A stretch of DNA of 64,000 nucleotides from assembly GCF_022206305.1 (NCBI RefSeq), contig NZ_JAKOIW010000003.1:62001-126000 (forward strand), in the 5' to 3' direction. The DNA comes from Gordonia sp. 'Campus' (GTDB lineage: Bacteria; Actinomycetota; Actinomycetes; Mycobacteriales; Mycobacteriaceae). How positions within the stretch are numbered: the first letter of the stretch is position 1; each line of letters begins with the position of its first letter. The position numbers and the translations under genes are program-made. The notes beneath the pieces are model-generated. The model was not told the DNA's origin. It did not search any database and saw only the letters and a program-made list of their open reading frames with translations. Positions 27,310 to 36,310 of this stretch are shown piece by piece.

Positions 27310-28125
27310 GTGTACGAACTCCAGTTGTCGACTGATGAGTATCGCCTGCTCGTTCTGCTGCCAGACGCCGGAGACACCCTCGGCAACACGACAGCGCGGA
27401 GGCAACTCGGTTGGACGAAGCACCGTTACGGCCGAGCTCGACAGGGGCTGCTCGACAAGCAGCTTGTGCTGAAGGCGCCTGGCCAGGGAGGTGCCCTACG
27501 CAGGGCTCCGATAGCAGAGGATCTCACCATCGACGCCGCAGCCGGTGCGACCACGATCCGACCTCCGGTCGCGGAATCGGCTCTGTACGCGCCGATTCGA
27601 GAGACGCTCCAAAACGAATGGGCGGAGAACCGAGGGTTCCACTCTTTTGTCGTCGAGGAAACAGCGTTTCAGGGTCGCCGCAAGACGGGTGGGCCGTGGA
27701 CGCGTCCTGACCTGGTGGCCATTGGGACGAAGACGTTCAAACATGTACCTCACCAGCAATTCGAGGTGGTGACCTTCGAAGTGAAGCCGATGGCTCAACT
27801 GAATGCCATCGCAGTTTTCGAAGCACTGGCGCACCGGCGCGCATCGACCCATGCGTACGTCCTGGTCGAGCACCGGAACGTTCTCGCCGCCGCCTACGAG
27901 AAACGCCTCACTGCGTTGAAGCAAGCTGCAAGCGATCACGGTGTCGGCGTGATCGTGTTTGACGATCCAGGCGACTACGAGACCTGGGACGAGGTTGTCG
28001 TTGCGCAGCGTAGCGAGACGGCACCCGAACTACTCAACGACTTCATCGAGACACAGGTGTCGCAACCTGGGCAGGAGGCGATCGAGCGCGCCATCGAGAA
28101 GAGTCGAGCGTGGCTGGTCGAATAG
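27310..28125 (+). CDS. Winged-helix plus PD-(D/E)XK nuclease-like protein
   Basis: 271 aa from the GTG giving (M)YELQLSTDEYRLLVLL, with AGGAG five bases before it; an earlier GTG at 27283 has no ribosome binding site. Residues 1-65 look like a winged helix (NTTARRQLGWTKHRYGRARQ). Residues about 100-200 look like a restriction-type nuclease core: WTRPDLVAIG then EVVTFEVKPMAQ, the P-D...E-x-K pattern, followed by LNAIAVFEALAHRRAS. The C-terminus is helical. Possibly a stand-alone restriction enzyme or a transcription-coupled effector. It faces away from the giant helicase and shares its upstream region, so the two could be co-regulated. Confidence 0.75.
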   Translation: MYELQLSTDEYRLLVLLPDAGDTLGNTTARRQLGWTKHRYGRARQGLLDKQLVLKAPGQGGALRRAPIAEDLTIDAAAGATTIRPPVAESALYAPIRETLQNEWAENRGFHSFVVEETAFQGRRKTGGPWTRPDLVAIGTKTFKHVPHQQFEVVTFEVKPMAQLNAIAVFEALAHRRASTHAYVLVEHRNVLAAAYEKRLTALKQAASDHGVGVIVFDDPGDYETWDEVVVAQRSETAPELLNDFIETQVSQPGQEAIERAIEKSRAWLVE

Positions 28126-28386
28126 CTCTCGGAGGCGGGGGATTCGAGTTCTGTTTCGCCCTGCCGCCCCTCTCCTACGAGTCTCGTTGTTCAGGGCAGT
28201 CAACGAAGCTTGCTTCGCAGACCGAAGGCTGTCCTGCATCTGGTAGAGGACTGAGCTGCGGGCCCCAGTCGCCGAGCGCGGAGGCAGTTCTCGGAAAGGG
28301 CCCGCTGTGTGGCTCGTCCTGCACCGGATCGCGGAAGCACACAGCAGCTATCACCCGCGTCCGGTCTCTGACTCGTTCGGTATCCG

Positions 28387-29052
28387 CTACTGGCCGACTG
28401 GGGTGAACAGATTGCTCGCGTAGCGATGGATCCCGTTGAGCGTCACGACATTGACGCCGGCACCGATACCACCACCGACGAACGGCACCACTCTTACGAG
28501 ATTGACGGCACCCTTGGTTCCGAACTTGGTGAGGAGCCGGAAGCCTACGGCCTTGTTGATCTTGATGAGAACGGACCCCGGGAGCCTGGTCAGTTGGGCG
28601 ATTGCGATCTTGTGGCCGATCTCGATTCCGACGGCCCCCACCGCGGCACCTGCGCTCGCACCGAGTAGCGAGATCAGAATCCCGCTCCTCACCTCGTCCG
28701 ATGTGATGTCGTATCCGCGTATGTGAGCGATAGCAGCGCACATACGGGCCGCGTTCGCATAGAACGTGGTCACGTCGGCAGGGATTGTGACCGGCATGGT
28801 GACGAGTCCTCCGACGCCGGTTGCGAATCCGGTCGCACCCACAACTCGTCGGTGCGACGCGAGTAGCCTCTGGATCGCGACCTCGGGATCCTTGTGAGTA
28901 CGGAGCACTTCCTCGGCAACCGTCTCTGCTGACTTGAACGGTCCGACCCCCGTGACAGCCATGCCGAGGATCTTCTCGGTGAGCTCCAATGCGCGTGACG
29001 AGTCACTCTCAGAAGGCGTGGTCGTGGACGATGGGTCGGCGTTCTTACGCAT
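28387..29052 (-). CDS. EcsC-family protein
   Basis: 221 aa. The EcsC family signature is clear: ATGFATGVGGLVTMPVTIP, then ADVTTFYANAARMCAAIAHI, a hydrophobic glycine-rich centre (GASAGAAVGAVGIEIG), and the end VRVVPFVGGGIGAGVNVVTL. The hydrophobic stretches suggest membrane association. The family name comes from the Bacillus ecs operon, but the biochemical role is not established. EcsC-like proteins are also found as effector or accessory parts in anti-phage and polymorphic toxin loci. It converges with the winged-helix nuclease gene, and no terminator is obvious in the 261 bases between them. Confidence 0.85.
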   Translation of the reverse strand: MRKNADPSSTTTPSESDSSRALELTEKILGMAVTGVGPFKSAETVAEEVLRTHKDPEVAIQRLLASHRRVVGATGFATGVGGLVTMPVTIPADVTTFYANAARMCAAIAHIRGYDITSDEVRSGILISLLGASAGAAVGAVGIEIGHKIAIAQLTRLPGSVLIKINKAVGFRLLTKFGTKGAVNLVRVVPFVGGGIGAGVNVVTLNGIHRYASNLFTPVGQ

Positions 29053-29364
29053 GTCTCTCCGGGGGTATGTAGAACTGACGTCGGCAGGCCGAGCGAATCA
29101 TGGGGTCCCGACAACCGGGCCCCGTCGCGTAATCGCGTGGGCTTCCTGTCCTGTTACACACCGGATGGCGGCATACCGAGGGCACGCCTGAGTCGCCGCG
29201 CAACGGGAGCCAGTTCGCCTACCCCGACAAGGTGACGCAGCACCCTCGTTCGGCCATCTCCATTCACCCACGAATTCGGATCGAACCCTGCAACTTTGAG
29301 ACGACACCCGGCTAATGCCTGCGAAGGCGAGATGACTAGGTCTGCCGCGTGGTAAAGAGTTGCC
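29053..29364. promoter_or_regulatory. Divergent intergenic region (312 bp)
   Basis: Between the EcsC gene (minus) and the 107-aa hypothetical gene (plus). No strong promoter or repeat seen. A minus-strand frame at 29154-29366 reads protein-like (SPSQALAGCRLKVAGFDP) and could be a gene remnant, but its start overlaps the neighbouring start codon and there is no ribosome binding site. Confidence 0.5.
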
Positions 29365-29688
29365 ATGGAGATCACTGAGCGCATCGAGCGACTCCCCGCG
29401 GTAGAGCAGAAGATGGGTTTGTCGTTCGAGGCCTTGTACGCAACGTTCGACCGAGACGACTACCAGGTGGGCGTTACTGTCAACTGCGATGTGATCGGTG
29501 CTTCTGCCTCGCTAAGTTCCCCCGTGCAGGTCGTTGTAGGTGTGTACAACAAGCAGGATCAGCTTGTGGGAACTGAAGCGCATCTGATTAGTGACAGTGC
29601 GTTCGCCGGTATAGATTCGATTTCAGTACACGTCGAAACTCACGAGGCCCCGGCTCGATTGCGGATATACCCCAAGCCGCTGTACTGA
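29365..29688 (+). CDS. Hypothetical beta-sandwich-like protein, 107 aa
   Basis: Not recognised. It starts MEITERIERLPAVEQKMGLS. The alternating hydrophobic pattern (YQVGVTVNCDVIGASASL; PVQVVVGVYNKQDQLVG; SISVHVETHEAPARLRIYPK) predicts a beta-sandwich. The ending R-I-Y-P-K is a feature I have seen in small bacterial proteins of unknown role. No signal peptide or catalytic residue. It is followed by about 300 bases before mcrB and transcribed in the same direction. Coding confidence comes from composition and length only. Confidence 0.65.
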   Translation: MEITERIERLPAVEQKMGLSFEALYATFDRDDYQVGVTVNCDVIGASASLSSPVQVVVGVYNKQDQLVGTEAHLISDSAFAGIDSISVHVETHEAPARLRIYPKPLY

Positions 29689-29992
29689 CTCAACAATTTG
29701 TGCGCTATCGCAGGGAACCTCACTCGAAGGAGCTGGTCTGCAGGATCGGACCCCGACAGCCTGAGAATATGCACCGCGTACCTCAGACCTAACGACCGAG
29801 GACACGGCTGTGGTAGTTCTGTGACACACAGCCTCTGCGTCGGAGGCGCAGACAGTTCGCGCGGGCGCTGGATCGGGCCAGTTTCGTCCGAACGGACGAT
29901 TCTTCTGGTGCGACCTCGAACGCGCCAGGTAGTCGTCACGACACATCAAGCGGACTGTTGACTGCATAGCTAGGGGAACGTAGAGATGGCCT
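29689..29992. promoter_or_regulatory. mcrB upstream region with inverted repeats (304 bp)
   Basis: No gene. Two inverted repeats stand out: TCTGCG/CGCAGA (29834-29852, 7-base loop), and the near-perfect palindrome CGTCCGAACGGACG (29885-29898), about 95 bases before the mcrB ATG. The second is a candidate operator for a dimeric regulator controlling the restriction genes. Confidence 0.5.
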
Positions 29993-31798
29993 ATGGATCC
30001 TTACGGCAACCCGAGTGTGCAGCCGGTCTATGACACGACCAGTGTGTGGAAAGAGCGATGCCTGTTCGGGGGCAGGTCTCTTCTCTTCCCCGAACGTGCT
30101 GCATGGAGTCCTGCCAACCTTGCAGAGCTCGACCAAGTCTTCAATCACCAGCCGCTGGTGGGGAGCGGCTCGTTCGCGGACAAGCTCGACAAGCAGCTCG
30201 CTTCTTCGAGTGCCGATGTGAGAGTCGTCGCTGCCGAGGTGCTCTGGTTGTACTACCTGGTGCCCCATACGAGCGTCGTTGGTTGGTCGCGCAAATGTTC
30301 CATGATCGAGCGCGTTCTAGGCGAGGACCTTCCAGACAGCGACGCAGTCGAAGCGCTGAGGAGAGGCCCGTGGCGACCGGGGCAGAACTACCTCCAGCGT
30401 CCGGATCTCCACGTCGGATACTTGATAGATTTTGCGCACCGTGCGAACCAGGTTGGGCTGGCCGAGCTCGAGAAGATCGTCGCGGATCCCGACAGACTCA
30501 CGGAGTTCGCGGATGAAACCGACCGTAGCGTCGGAGCAGCTCGCAACATGTTGTTGCATTTCCTGATTCCGACCGACTACGTCTCGGTCGCGGCAGGAAA
30601 CCACAGGCGCCAACTTATGTCGACCTTCTCGGAGTTCGTGCCAGACCAAACGGCGCACCCCGACGTACAGCTACGCCAGATTGTCAGAAGCCTCGAGGAG
30701 AAGGGCATTCTCGGCTCTACCGGTCGTGTAGAGTTCTACGGACCACCACTTCTGGCCGTCTGGCGGCCCAGCGACGACGACAATGTCGGCCAGCTCGAAG
30801 CCCTGAGGTGGAAAAAGAACCTCTGTCTGTACGGGCCACCAGGCACCGGGAAGTCGTACTCGGCGAAAAAGATCGCCGAATCGCTTATACGTCACGAAGC
30901 GCTGGTGCGGTGGGGAGCTCATACATACTTCAGCAATACCGCAAAGGTCGACAATATTGTCAAGGAAAACATTCACGAGCTGCAATTGCACCCGGGATGG
31001 GACTATTCCAATTTCGTCGTTGGATTAAATCTCGAGGATGGTAAGACCACCTGGAAAAGGGGAGAGATTTTCACCGTTTTGGAAAAGTTGAAAAGTCAGG
31101 TGCCACCCGTCGGCTGTGATCCACTGCCCATCGTGTTGATACTCGACGAGATCAACCGGACCGATCTCTCAGCGATGCTCGGTGAACTGTTTAGTCTTCT
31201 CGAACGTGACAAGCGAGGTGAGACGCGAAGACTCCCGTCGCATGGCGAAAACGGCATCGACGAGATTTCGTTACCGGCCGATTTCTACATGATTGGCACG
31301 ATGAACGACATTGACCAATCAGTCGAGTCATTGGACTTCGCTCTACGGCGCAGATTCCTCTGGAGCGCAGTCGGTTTTGATAAAGAGTCGCTCGCCGAGA
31401 TAGTGAAGAGCCGCTGGAACGAGGACCACAAGCACGCGAGCAAGGCCCTGTCCAATACGACGTTTGCCGCATTGGAGGAGGAGATCGCGGCACTTTGCGA
31501 GTGCGCGAGCAACTTGAACGCGGAGATTTCGAAAATTCGCGGTTTAGGCAGCGAGTTCCAGATCGGTCATACGTATTTCGCGGAGATTACCCAGTTCTTA
31601 ATTCTTTGGCTGGGAACGTTGAACAAGAAGCCAAACGCCGGCACCTATCTGTGGACATCGAAGAATGAGCCTCGCCCTCCATTAAGAGGTCTATGGAGCC
31701 TGAGTCTCCAACCGCTGTTAGAACAGTACCTGGCCAGTGTTGAAGATCGGGACCAGGAGATGAAGCGCCTCGAGCAAGCGTTCCTCACAAAGCCATGA
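29993..31798 (+). CDS. mcrB: McrB-type AAA+ GTPase (restriction motor subunit)
   Basis: 601 aa. The N-terminal 250 residues are a specificity region with no family I recognise (YLIDFAHRANQVGLAELEKI). AAA+ core: Walker A LYGPPGTGKSYSAKKIA near residue 278, Walker B VLILDEINRTDLSAML near 381, and the McrB signature IGTMNDIDQSVESLDFALRR near 432, related to the MNTADRS loop that binds GTP. McrB proteins recognise modified DNA and drive translocation by GTP hydrolysis, activating the McrC nuclease. Its stop overlaps the mcrC start by 4 bases. The DNA from about 30.9 to 31.7 kb is clearly more A/T-rich than the surroundings, suggesting transfer. Confidence 0.92.
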   Translation: MDPYGNPSVQPVYDTTSVWKERCLFGGRSLLFPERAAWSPANLAELDQVFNHQPLVGSGSFADKLDKQLASSSADVRVVAAEVLWLYYLVPHTSVVGWSRKCSMIERVLGEDLPDSDAVEALRRGPWRPGQNYLQRPDLHVGYLIDFAHRANQVGLAELEKIVADPDRLTEFADETDRSVGAARNMLLHFLIPTDYVSVAAGNHRRQLMSTFSEFVPDQTAHPDVQLRQIVRSLEEKGILGSTGRVEFYGPPLLAVWRPSDDDNVGQLEALRWKKNLCLYGPPGTGKSYSAKKIAESLIRHEALVRWGAHTYFSNTAKVDNIVKENIHELQLHPGWDYSNFVVGLNLEDGKTTWKRGEIFTVLEKLKSQVPPVGCDPLPIVLILDEINRTDLSAMLGELFSLLERDKRGETRRLPSHGENGIDEISLPADFYMIGTMNDIDQSVESLDFALRRRFLWSAVGFDKESLAEIVKSRWNEDHKHASKALSNTTFAALEEEIAALCECASNLNAEISKIRGLGSEFQIGHTYFAEITQFLILWLGTLNKKPNAGTYLWTSKNEPRPPLRGLWSLSLQPLLEQYLASVEDRDQEMKRLEQAFLTKP

Positions 31799-33102
31799 CC
31801 CTGAAGACAATCGAGTTTCTCGATCTCGACGGACCGACGACCGCTCTATCCGCAGAAGACGACTTGTGGCTCGCCGACCTCGCGAAGGTGGCACAACCGG
31901 ACGCCTTCGTCGTGCCATTCGCTCACCGCCACCCTGACGAACATCCAGGATCGGTTGTCGAACGGTCCGGTCCGGGTTGGCGTGCTGGCCGCTACATCGG
32001 GCAACTGCGGAGGGGCGATCGGATACTCCAGATCAGCCCACGACTGGGAATCGACACGATCGGTAGGTGGATGACGGCGGTCACGGGCGTCGTCGCGGTC
32101 AAGCAGACGGCAGGGCTCGAAGAGTCCTCAGATTTGCTGGTTGCGCCTGTTATCGCAAGATTGTGGGTTAACTCGGTAACTCAGTCGTCGCTGCACGGCC
32201 TGCCGTCGTTTCGACGCGAAGTCGACGCCTTCGGAACAACAGTCAAGGGGCGCATCAACGGGAGGCTCACGGCTGCTTTCGCAGCCCGCGGTGTCGCGTC
32301 GGTCGCGTGGACGGAGCGTCAAAAGTCCTTAGACAACTCTGTCAGCCGGTCGATCGTGGCTGCAGACAATGTGCTGGGCGGTCTTCTCGACTCGTGGGCT
32401 CCCGACTGGAGAGGGTCCCGGGTGGAGGAAATCGTGATGCGTTTGCGCTACAGCACTGGTAATCGCCCTCGTCTTCCAAAGCGACGCGAGCTCGATCGTG
32501 TGCGATACACGCCTATTCGCCTTCCCTTCAGGCAAACGGCTGAACTATCCTGGCGTATAGCTAATTTCGGAGGCATCCAGAACACCCCCGCGGGAGACAA
32601 CATCGAAGGCATGCTCATCGACGTTGCAGAACTGTGGGAACTCTTCGTCCTCGCCTGCGCCCGGGAGGCCTTCGCGACCGAGACGGTGGCACACGGCAAC
32701 CTCGGAGGTGACAAATCGTACCTCTTGCGATCGACTCGAGACGGTACGTCCGGCCTCGGTCGATTGCTCCCAGACATAACCGTCGGCCCAGCCGGCAGCC
32801 CCTTGGCCATCATCGATGCAAAATACAAGCGATTGACGAACGACCGGCGAGATCCCGATCGAGGGGACCTCTACCAGCTGGCTGCCTACCTAGCGACAAA
32901 CTCGAAGGCAGGGGTCCCACCACCCGTTGGCCTTCTCGCGTACCCAGCAGCATCTGAGAAGCTTCTAGACGTTCGAGCAGAGGCCCTCGGACCGTGGAAG
33001 ACATCGCAGGACAACACTGTGCACTTCGCGCGGCTACCGACAGAGGAGACCCAGTGTGCGGCAGCGTTGAGGGCGATCATCGGTCCCTCCTCGCAGGGAT
33101 GA
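31795..33102 (+). CDS. mcrC: McrC-type nuclease subunit
   Basis: 435 aa, the usual McrC length. The N-terminal beta domain (IGQLRRGDRILQISPRLG) contacts McrB. The C-terminal PD-(D/E)XK nuclease has LLPDITVGPAGSPLAIIDAKYKR: Asp near residue 324 and D-A-K at about 340, the expected catalytic pattern. McrC cleaves DNA when two McrB/C hexamers collide after translocation. The ATG overlaps the mcrB stop, giving stoichiometric translation. Together the two genes form a complete type IV, modification-dependent restriction system. Because a DNA methylase is encoded 6 kb away, its specificity must exclude that mark. Confidence 0.92.
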   Translation: MTLKTIEFLDLDGPTTALSAEDDLWLADLAKVAQPDAFVVPFAHRHPDEHPGSVVERSGPGWRAGRYIGQLRRGDRILQISPRLGIDTIGRWMTAVTGVVAVKQTAGLEESSDLLVAPVIARLWVNSVTQSSLHGLPSFRREVDAFGTTVKGRINGRLTAAFAARGVASVAWTERQKSLDNSVSRSIVAADNVLGGLLDSWAPDWRGSRVEEIVMRLRYSTGNRPRLPKRRELDRVRYTPIRLPFRQTAELSWRIANFGGIQNTPAGDNIEGMLIDVAELWELFVLACAREAFATETVAHGNLGGDKSYLLRSTRDGTSGLGRLLPDITVGPAGSPLAIIDAKYKRLTNDRRDPDRGDLYQLAAYLATNSKAGVPPPVGLLAYPAASEKLLDVRAEALGPWKTSQDNTVHFARLPTEETQCAAALRAIIGPSSQG

Positions 33103-33349
33103 GGCTGCACCCGGGTCCGTAGAGATCGAGATGGCTGGATCATGAAAACGCTAGCAAGATGAGGTACGCACGTCACTGAGTGCCGGTCGTTTCGGCTGTG
33201 CGTGGGGAATTGGCAGCCGCGAGAACGTTGCGAGACTCATAATCAGGCACGGCGTCGCTGGGGGATCAGCCCTTACTTCTAGACTCCCACCCTCAGCGAA
33301 GGACCTGAAGCCGATACGATGAGCCCGCGGCGACGAGGAGGTTGATGAC

Positions 33350-36259
33350 GTGAAGTTCAAGTGGGTGTCTCCCTCGCAGCCGCCGCGTCACGTCCCGAAG
33401 CCGTTCGCTGCAGCGCCGACACCCCGGAAAACTGCTCGTGTCGTGACGCCACCCCCCGCTGCCGTCAAACCCGGAGCTCGCGTAGGCCCGGTGACGACCG
33501 GCCCGGTAGCGAGCTCAGCGGATATACCGAGACTCGAAGGTGATGCGGCGAAAGCGGTGGCGCACCACGGGAGCCACATCCAGATCATCGCGGCGGCCGG
33601 GTCCGGCAAGACGGAGGTCGTATCGCAGCGCGTGGCTTCGCTCCTCGCTGACGGCGAGCCCCCAGAGTCGATCGTCGCGTTTACGTTTACAGAAAAGGCG
33701 GCCGCGGAGCTGAAGGACCGCATTCGGGAGCGCGTGACAGCCCGAATGGGTTCTGCTGCAACTGATCAACTCGGGCGACTCTTCGTCGGCACGATTCACG
33801 CGTACTGCTTCCGCATGCTGCAGACCTATGTGCCGCGGTACGAGACCTACACGCCACTCGACGCGAACCAGCTCACCAACTTCCTGTATCAACAGAACCG
33901 TCTGATCGGTATTAAGGACCTCGCGCCAACCGACGGGACATTCAAGAACATTGACAGGTTCCAGCGGGGCATCGACGTCATCGAGAACGAGCTGATCGAC
34001 GTCGCCACACTCCCGGCGGGCAGCTTCAAGGACGCCGCGCTGGCGTACTACGCCGCTCTCGACCGCTACCAGTTCATGTCGTTCGGGACCCAGATTGCGC
34101 GGGCCGTCGAGGCACTCGCCGACCCCGAGGTCCATACCGCAGTCAGTGCGCCTCTGCGGCACTTGATCGTCGACGAGTACCAGGACGTGAACCCAGCTCA
34201 AGAACGGCTCGTCGAACTGCTCGCGAAGCCAAACGGCAACGCCGATGTTGTAGTCGTGGGTGACGATGACCAAGCGATCTACCAATGGCGTGGTTCAGCT
34301 GTGCAGAACATCGTCACCTTCGTCGACCGATATCCGGACGTGGCTCAGTTCAAGCTCCTCACCAACCGTCGCTCGCGGCCAGGCATTGTCGAGGTCGCGA
34401 ACCTCTTTGCGCAGACGATTTCCGGCCGCATAAACAAGCAAATGCTCCCGCACCGACCGGCGGACGGTCCGAGCGTCGCGCTCGCTCGCGACCCAGGAGA
34501 CGAGACTGACGCTGCGAGCGAGATCGCCCGGCAGATCCGCGACTTCCACTCGGGCGGACTCGCATACCGCGATATTGCGATACTCGTGCGAGGTCGTTCA
34601 TCGTACCCAGCGATCATGGACGCCCTCGAGAAGGCCGGGATCCCTGTACAGGCAGGCGGACGATCAGGGCTGTTCGCGCAGCCGGAACCTCGTGTGTTCG
34701 GCGAGACGTACGCCTGGATCGGGGATATCGGCTGGCGGCCGGCACAGTACGCCCAGCCGGAGATCATCACACTGGAGCGACTGCTCGACAGCTACACCAC
34801 GACGTTCGGTCTCTCTGACAATCAGCGGTCAGTGCTGTCGGTCCACCTCGAGGCGTGGAAGCGGAAAGCCTGTGATAGCGACTTCAACGAGAGCCTCGTT
34901 CGTGACTTCTATGGCCTGATGGAGTTGCTCGGTGCAAATGCCTGGGATCTCTCCGACGAGACGACGCGTAACCGCCTCGGGACAATCGCGCGCTTTACGA
35001 CGGTACTCGCGGACTACGAGGGCGTCAGCTGGCGAGCGCGCAAAGACCCAAACAACGCGGGGGAGCAGGTCGGTGGCCGAAGCGGCGGGCTGTGGTTCTA
35101 CAAGAACCTCGCGATTCTGCTCACCAACTATGCAGTGGGAAGCTATGACGACTTCGCCGGCGAGGAAGGGCACCTGGACGACGGGGTCGCCTTAGGCACT
35201 GTGCACGGGTCTAAGGGTCTCGAATGGCCGGTCGTGTTCTTGCCATCGCTCGTGAAGACCCGGTTTCCATCGAGCCGCAACGGCCGCGCGCAAGACTTCC
35301 CCCACGATTTGCTCGGTCGCTTCGACCGGCAACGGTACGAAGGTACCGACGACGACGAGCGGCGCCTGTTTTACGTCGCGATCACGCGCGCTCGCGACGC
35401 GGTACTGCTGTCCAGTTTCTCGTTGACAGGAGCTGGCAAGAATCGCAGCGCCTCTCCGTACTATGACGAGGTTGCAAACGCCTACGCCAAGGCCGGCGTT
35501 CCGACGTCAGCGACGGGCAAGGGAACTGCGTCGGATGCCGACCTCGCGATCACGTATAGCGAACTCGCACTGTATGAAACATGCCCGCGCAGCTACTTAC
35601 TCAAGAACGAGCTCGGGTTCATGCCGACGATTCAGCAGGAGCTCGGTTACGGCAACGCTGTGCACCACACGATGCGCGTGCTGGCGGAGCGCACACAGGC
35701 GACTGGCGTGGTGCCGACACGACAGCAGATAGACGAGCTGCTCAACTCTGAGTTCTTCCTTCCCTATGCGAACAAGGCCGGCCACAAGCAAATGCGCGCA
35801 AAGGCGCGCCGACTCGTGATGAGGTACGTGAACGAGTACTCGGCAGACCTGTTACGCACGTGGGCGACCGAGCGACCGTTCGAGCTTTACCTCGATGGTG
35901 CGGTGATCTCAGGCCGCGCCGACGTCATCTATGACAACGAGGACGGCAAGGTCGGGCGCCTAGCGATCGTGGATTACAAGACGTCGACCGGCGGGCAGGT
36001 CGACCCTCTTCAGTTGCAGATCTACACCGAGGCTGGACGCCGAGAAGGCCTCGACGTTGGAGCAGCTTTCATTCAGGACCTCGGTGCCGAGAAACGATAC
36101 GACGTCCAGGTAGACGCGGAATCGATCGGCAAAGCCGAAGAACTGATCATCGCTACAGCGGACAGCTTGCGCCGCCGCGACTTTGAGCCGAGGCCGGGCC
36201 TCCGCAAGTGCCGCCAGTGCGACGTGCGGAAGGTCTGCTCGGCCGCCGCGAAACCGTGA
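33350..36259 (+). CDS. UvrD-type helicase with C-terminal RecB-like Fe-S nuclease
   Basis: 969 aa from a GTG with GAGGAGG eight bases upstream. SF1A motifs: Walker A AAAGSGKTEVVSQRVAS near residue 83, motif II LIVDEYQDVNPAQERLVELL, GDDDQAIYQWRGS, VHGSKGLEWPVVFLP and RLFYVAITRARDAVLLSS. The C-terminal PD-(D/E)XK domain has GRADVIYDNEDGK and LAIVDYKTSTGGQ (D-Y-K near 874). Cysteines in LYETCPRSYLLK and CRQCDVRKVC fit the four-Cys iron-sulfur cluster of AddB/Cas4-type nucleases. It resembles a single-chain AdnA/AddA-type end-processing enzyme. The N-terminal 60 residues are Pro/Ala-rich and unstructured. It stands in the same direction as mcrBC and converges with the Res gene. Confidence 0.9.
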   Translation: MKFKWVSPSQPPRHVPKPFAAAPTPRKTARVVTPPPAAVKPGARVGPVTTGPVASSADIPRLEGDAAKAVAHHGSHIQIIAAAGSGKTEVVSQRVASLLADGEPPESIVAFTFTEKAAAELKDRIRERVTARMGSAATDQLGRLFVGTIHAYCFRMLQTYVPRYETYTPLDANQLTNFLYQQNRLIGIKDLAPTDGTFKNIDRFQRGIDVIENELIDVATLPAGSFKDAALAYYAALDRYQFMSFGTQIARAVEALADPEVHTAVSAPLRHLIVDEYQDVNPAQERLVELLAKPNGNADVVVVGDDDQAIYQWRGSAVQNIVTFVDRYPDVAQFKLLTNRRSRPGIVEVANLFAQTISGRINKQMLPHRPADGPSVALARDPGDETDAASEIARQIRDFHSGGLAYRDIAILVRGRSSYPAIMDALEKAGIPVQAGGRSGLFAQPEPRVFGETYAWIGDIGWRPAQYAQPEIITLERLLDSYTTTFGLSDNQRSVLSVHLEAWKRKACDSDFNESLVRDFYGLMELLGANAWDLSDETTRNRLGTIARFTTVLADYEGVSWRARKDPNNAGEQVGGRSGGLWFYKNLAILLTNYAVGSYDDFAGEEGHLDDGVALGTVHGSKGLEWPVVFLPSLVKTRFPSSRNGRAQDFPHDLLGRFDRQRYEGTDDDERRLFYVAITRARDAVLLSSFSLTGAGKNRSASPYYDEVANAYAKAGVPTSATGKGTASDADLAITYSELALYETCPRSYLLKNELGFMPTIQQELGYGNAVHHTMRVLAERTQATGVVPTRQQIDELLNSEFFLPYANKAGHKQMRAKARRLVMRYVNEYSADLLRTWATERPFELYLDGAVISGRADVIYDNEDGKVGRLAIVDYKTSTGGQVDPLQLQIYTEAGRREGLDVGAAFIQDLGAEKRYDVQVDAESIGKAEELIIATADSLRRRDFEPRPGLRKCRQCDVRKVCSAAAKP

Positions 36260-36310
36260 TGCGCCCACCAGTAACGAGCCGCGCCGTGTAACTCTGAGAC
36301 TGACTGGGAC

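Noticed and set aside
29154..29366. Small minus-strand frame that reads protein-like
   Set aside because: Its start overlaps the ATG of the divergent 107-aa gene, there is no ribosome binding site, and no family is recognised.
33350..36259. GajB of a Gabija system
   Set aside because: The helicase is far longer than GajB, has its own RecB-like nuclease, and no GajA-type ATPase-TOPRIM gene is adjacent.
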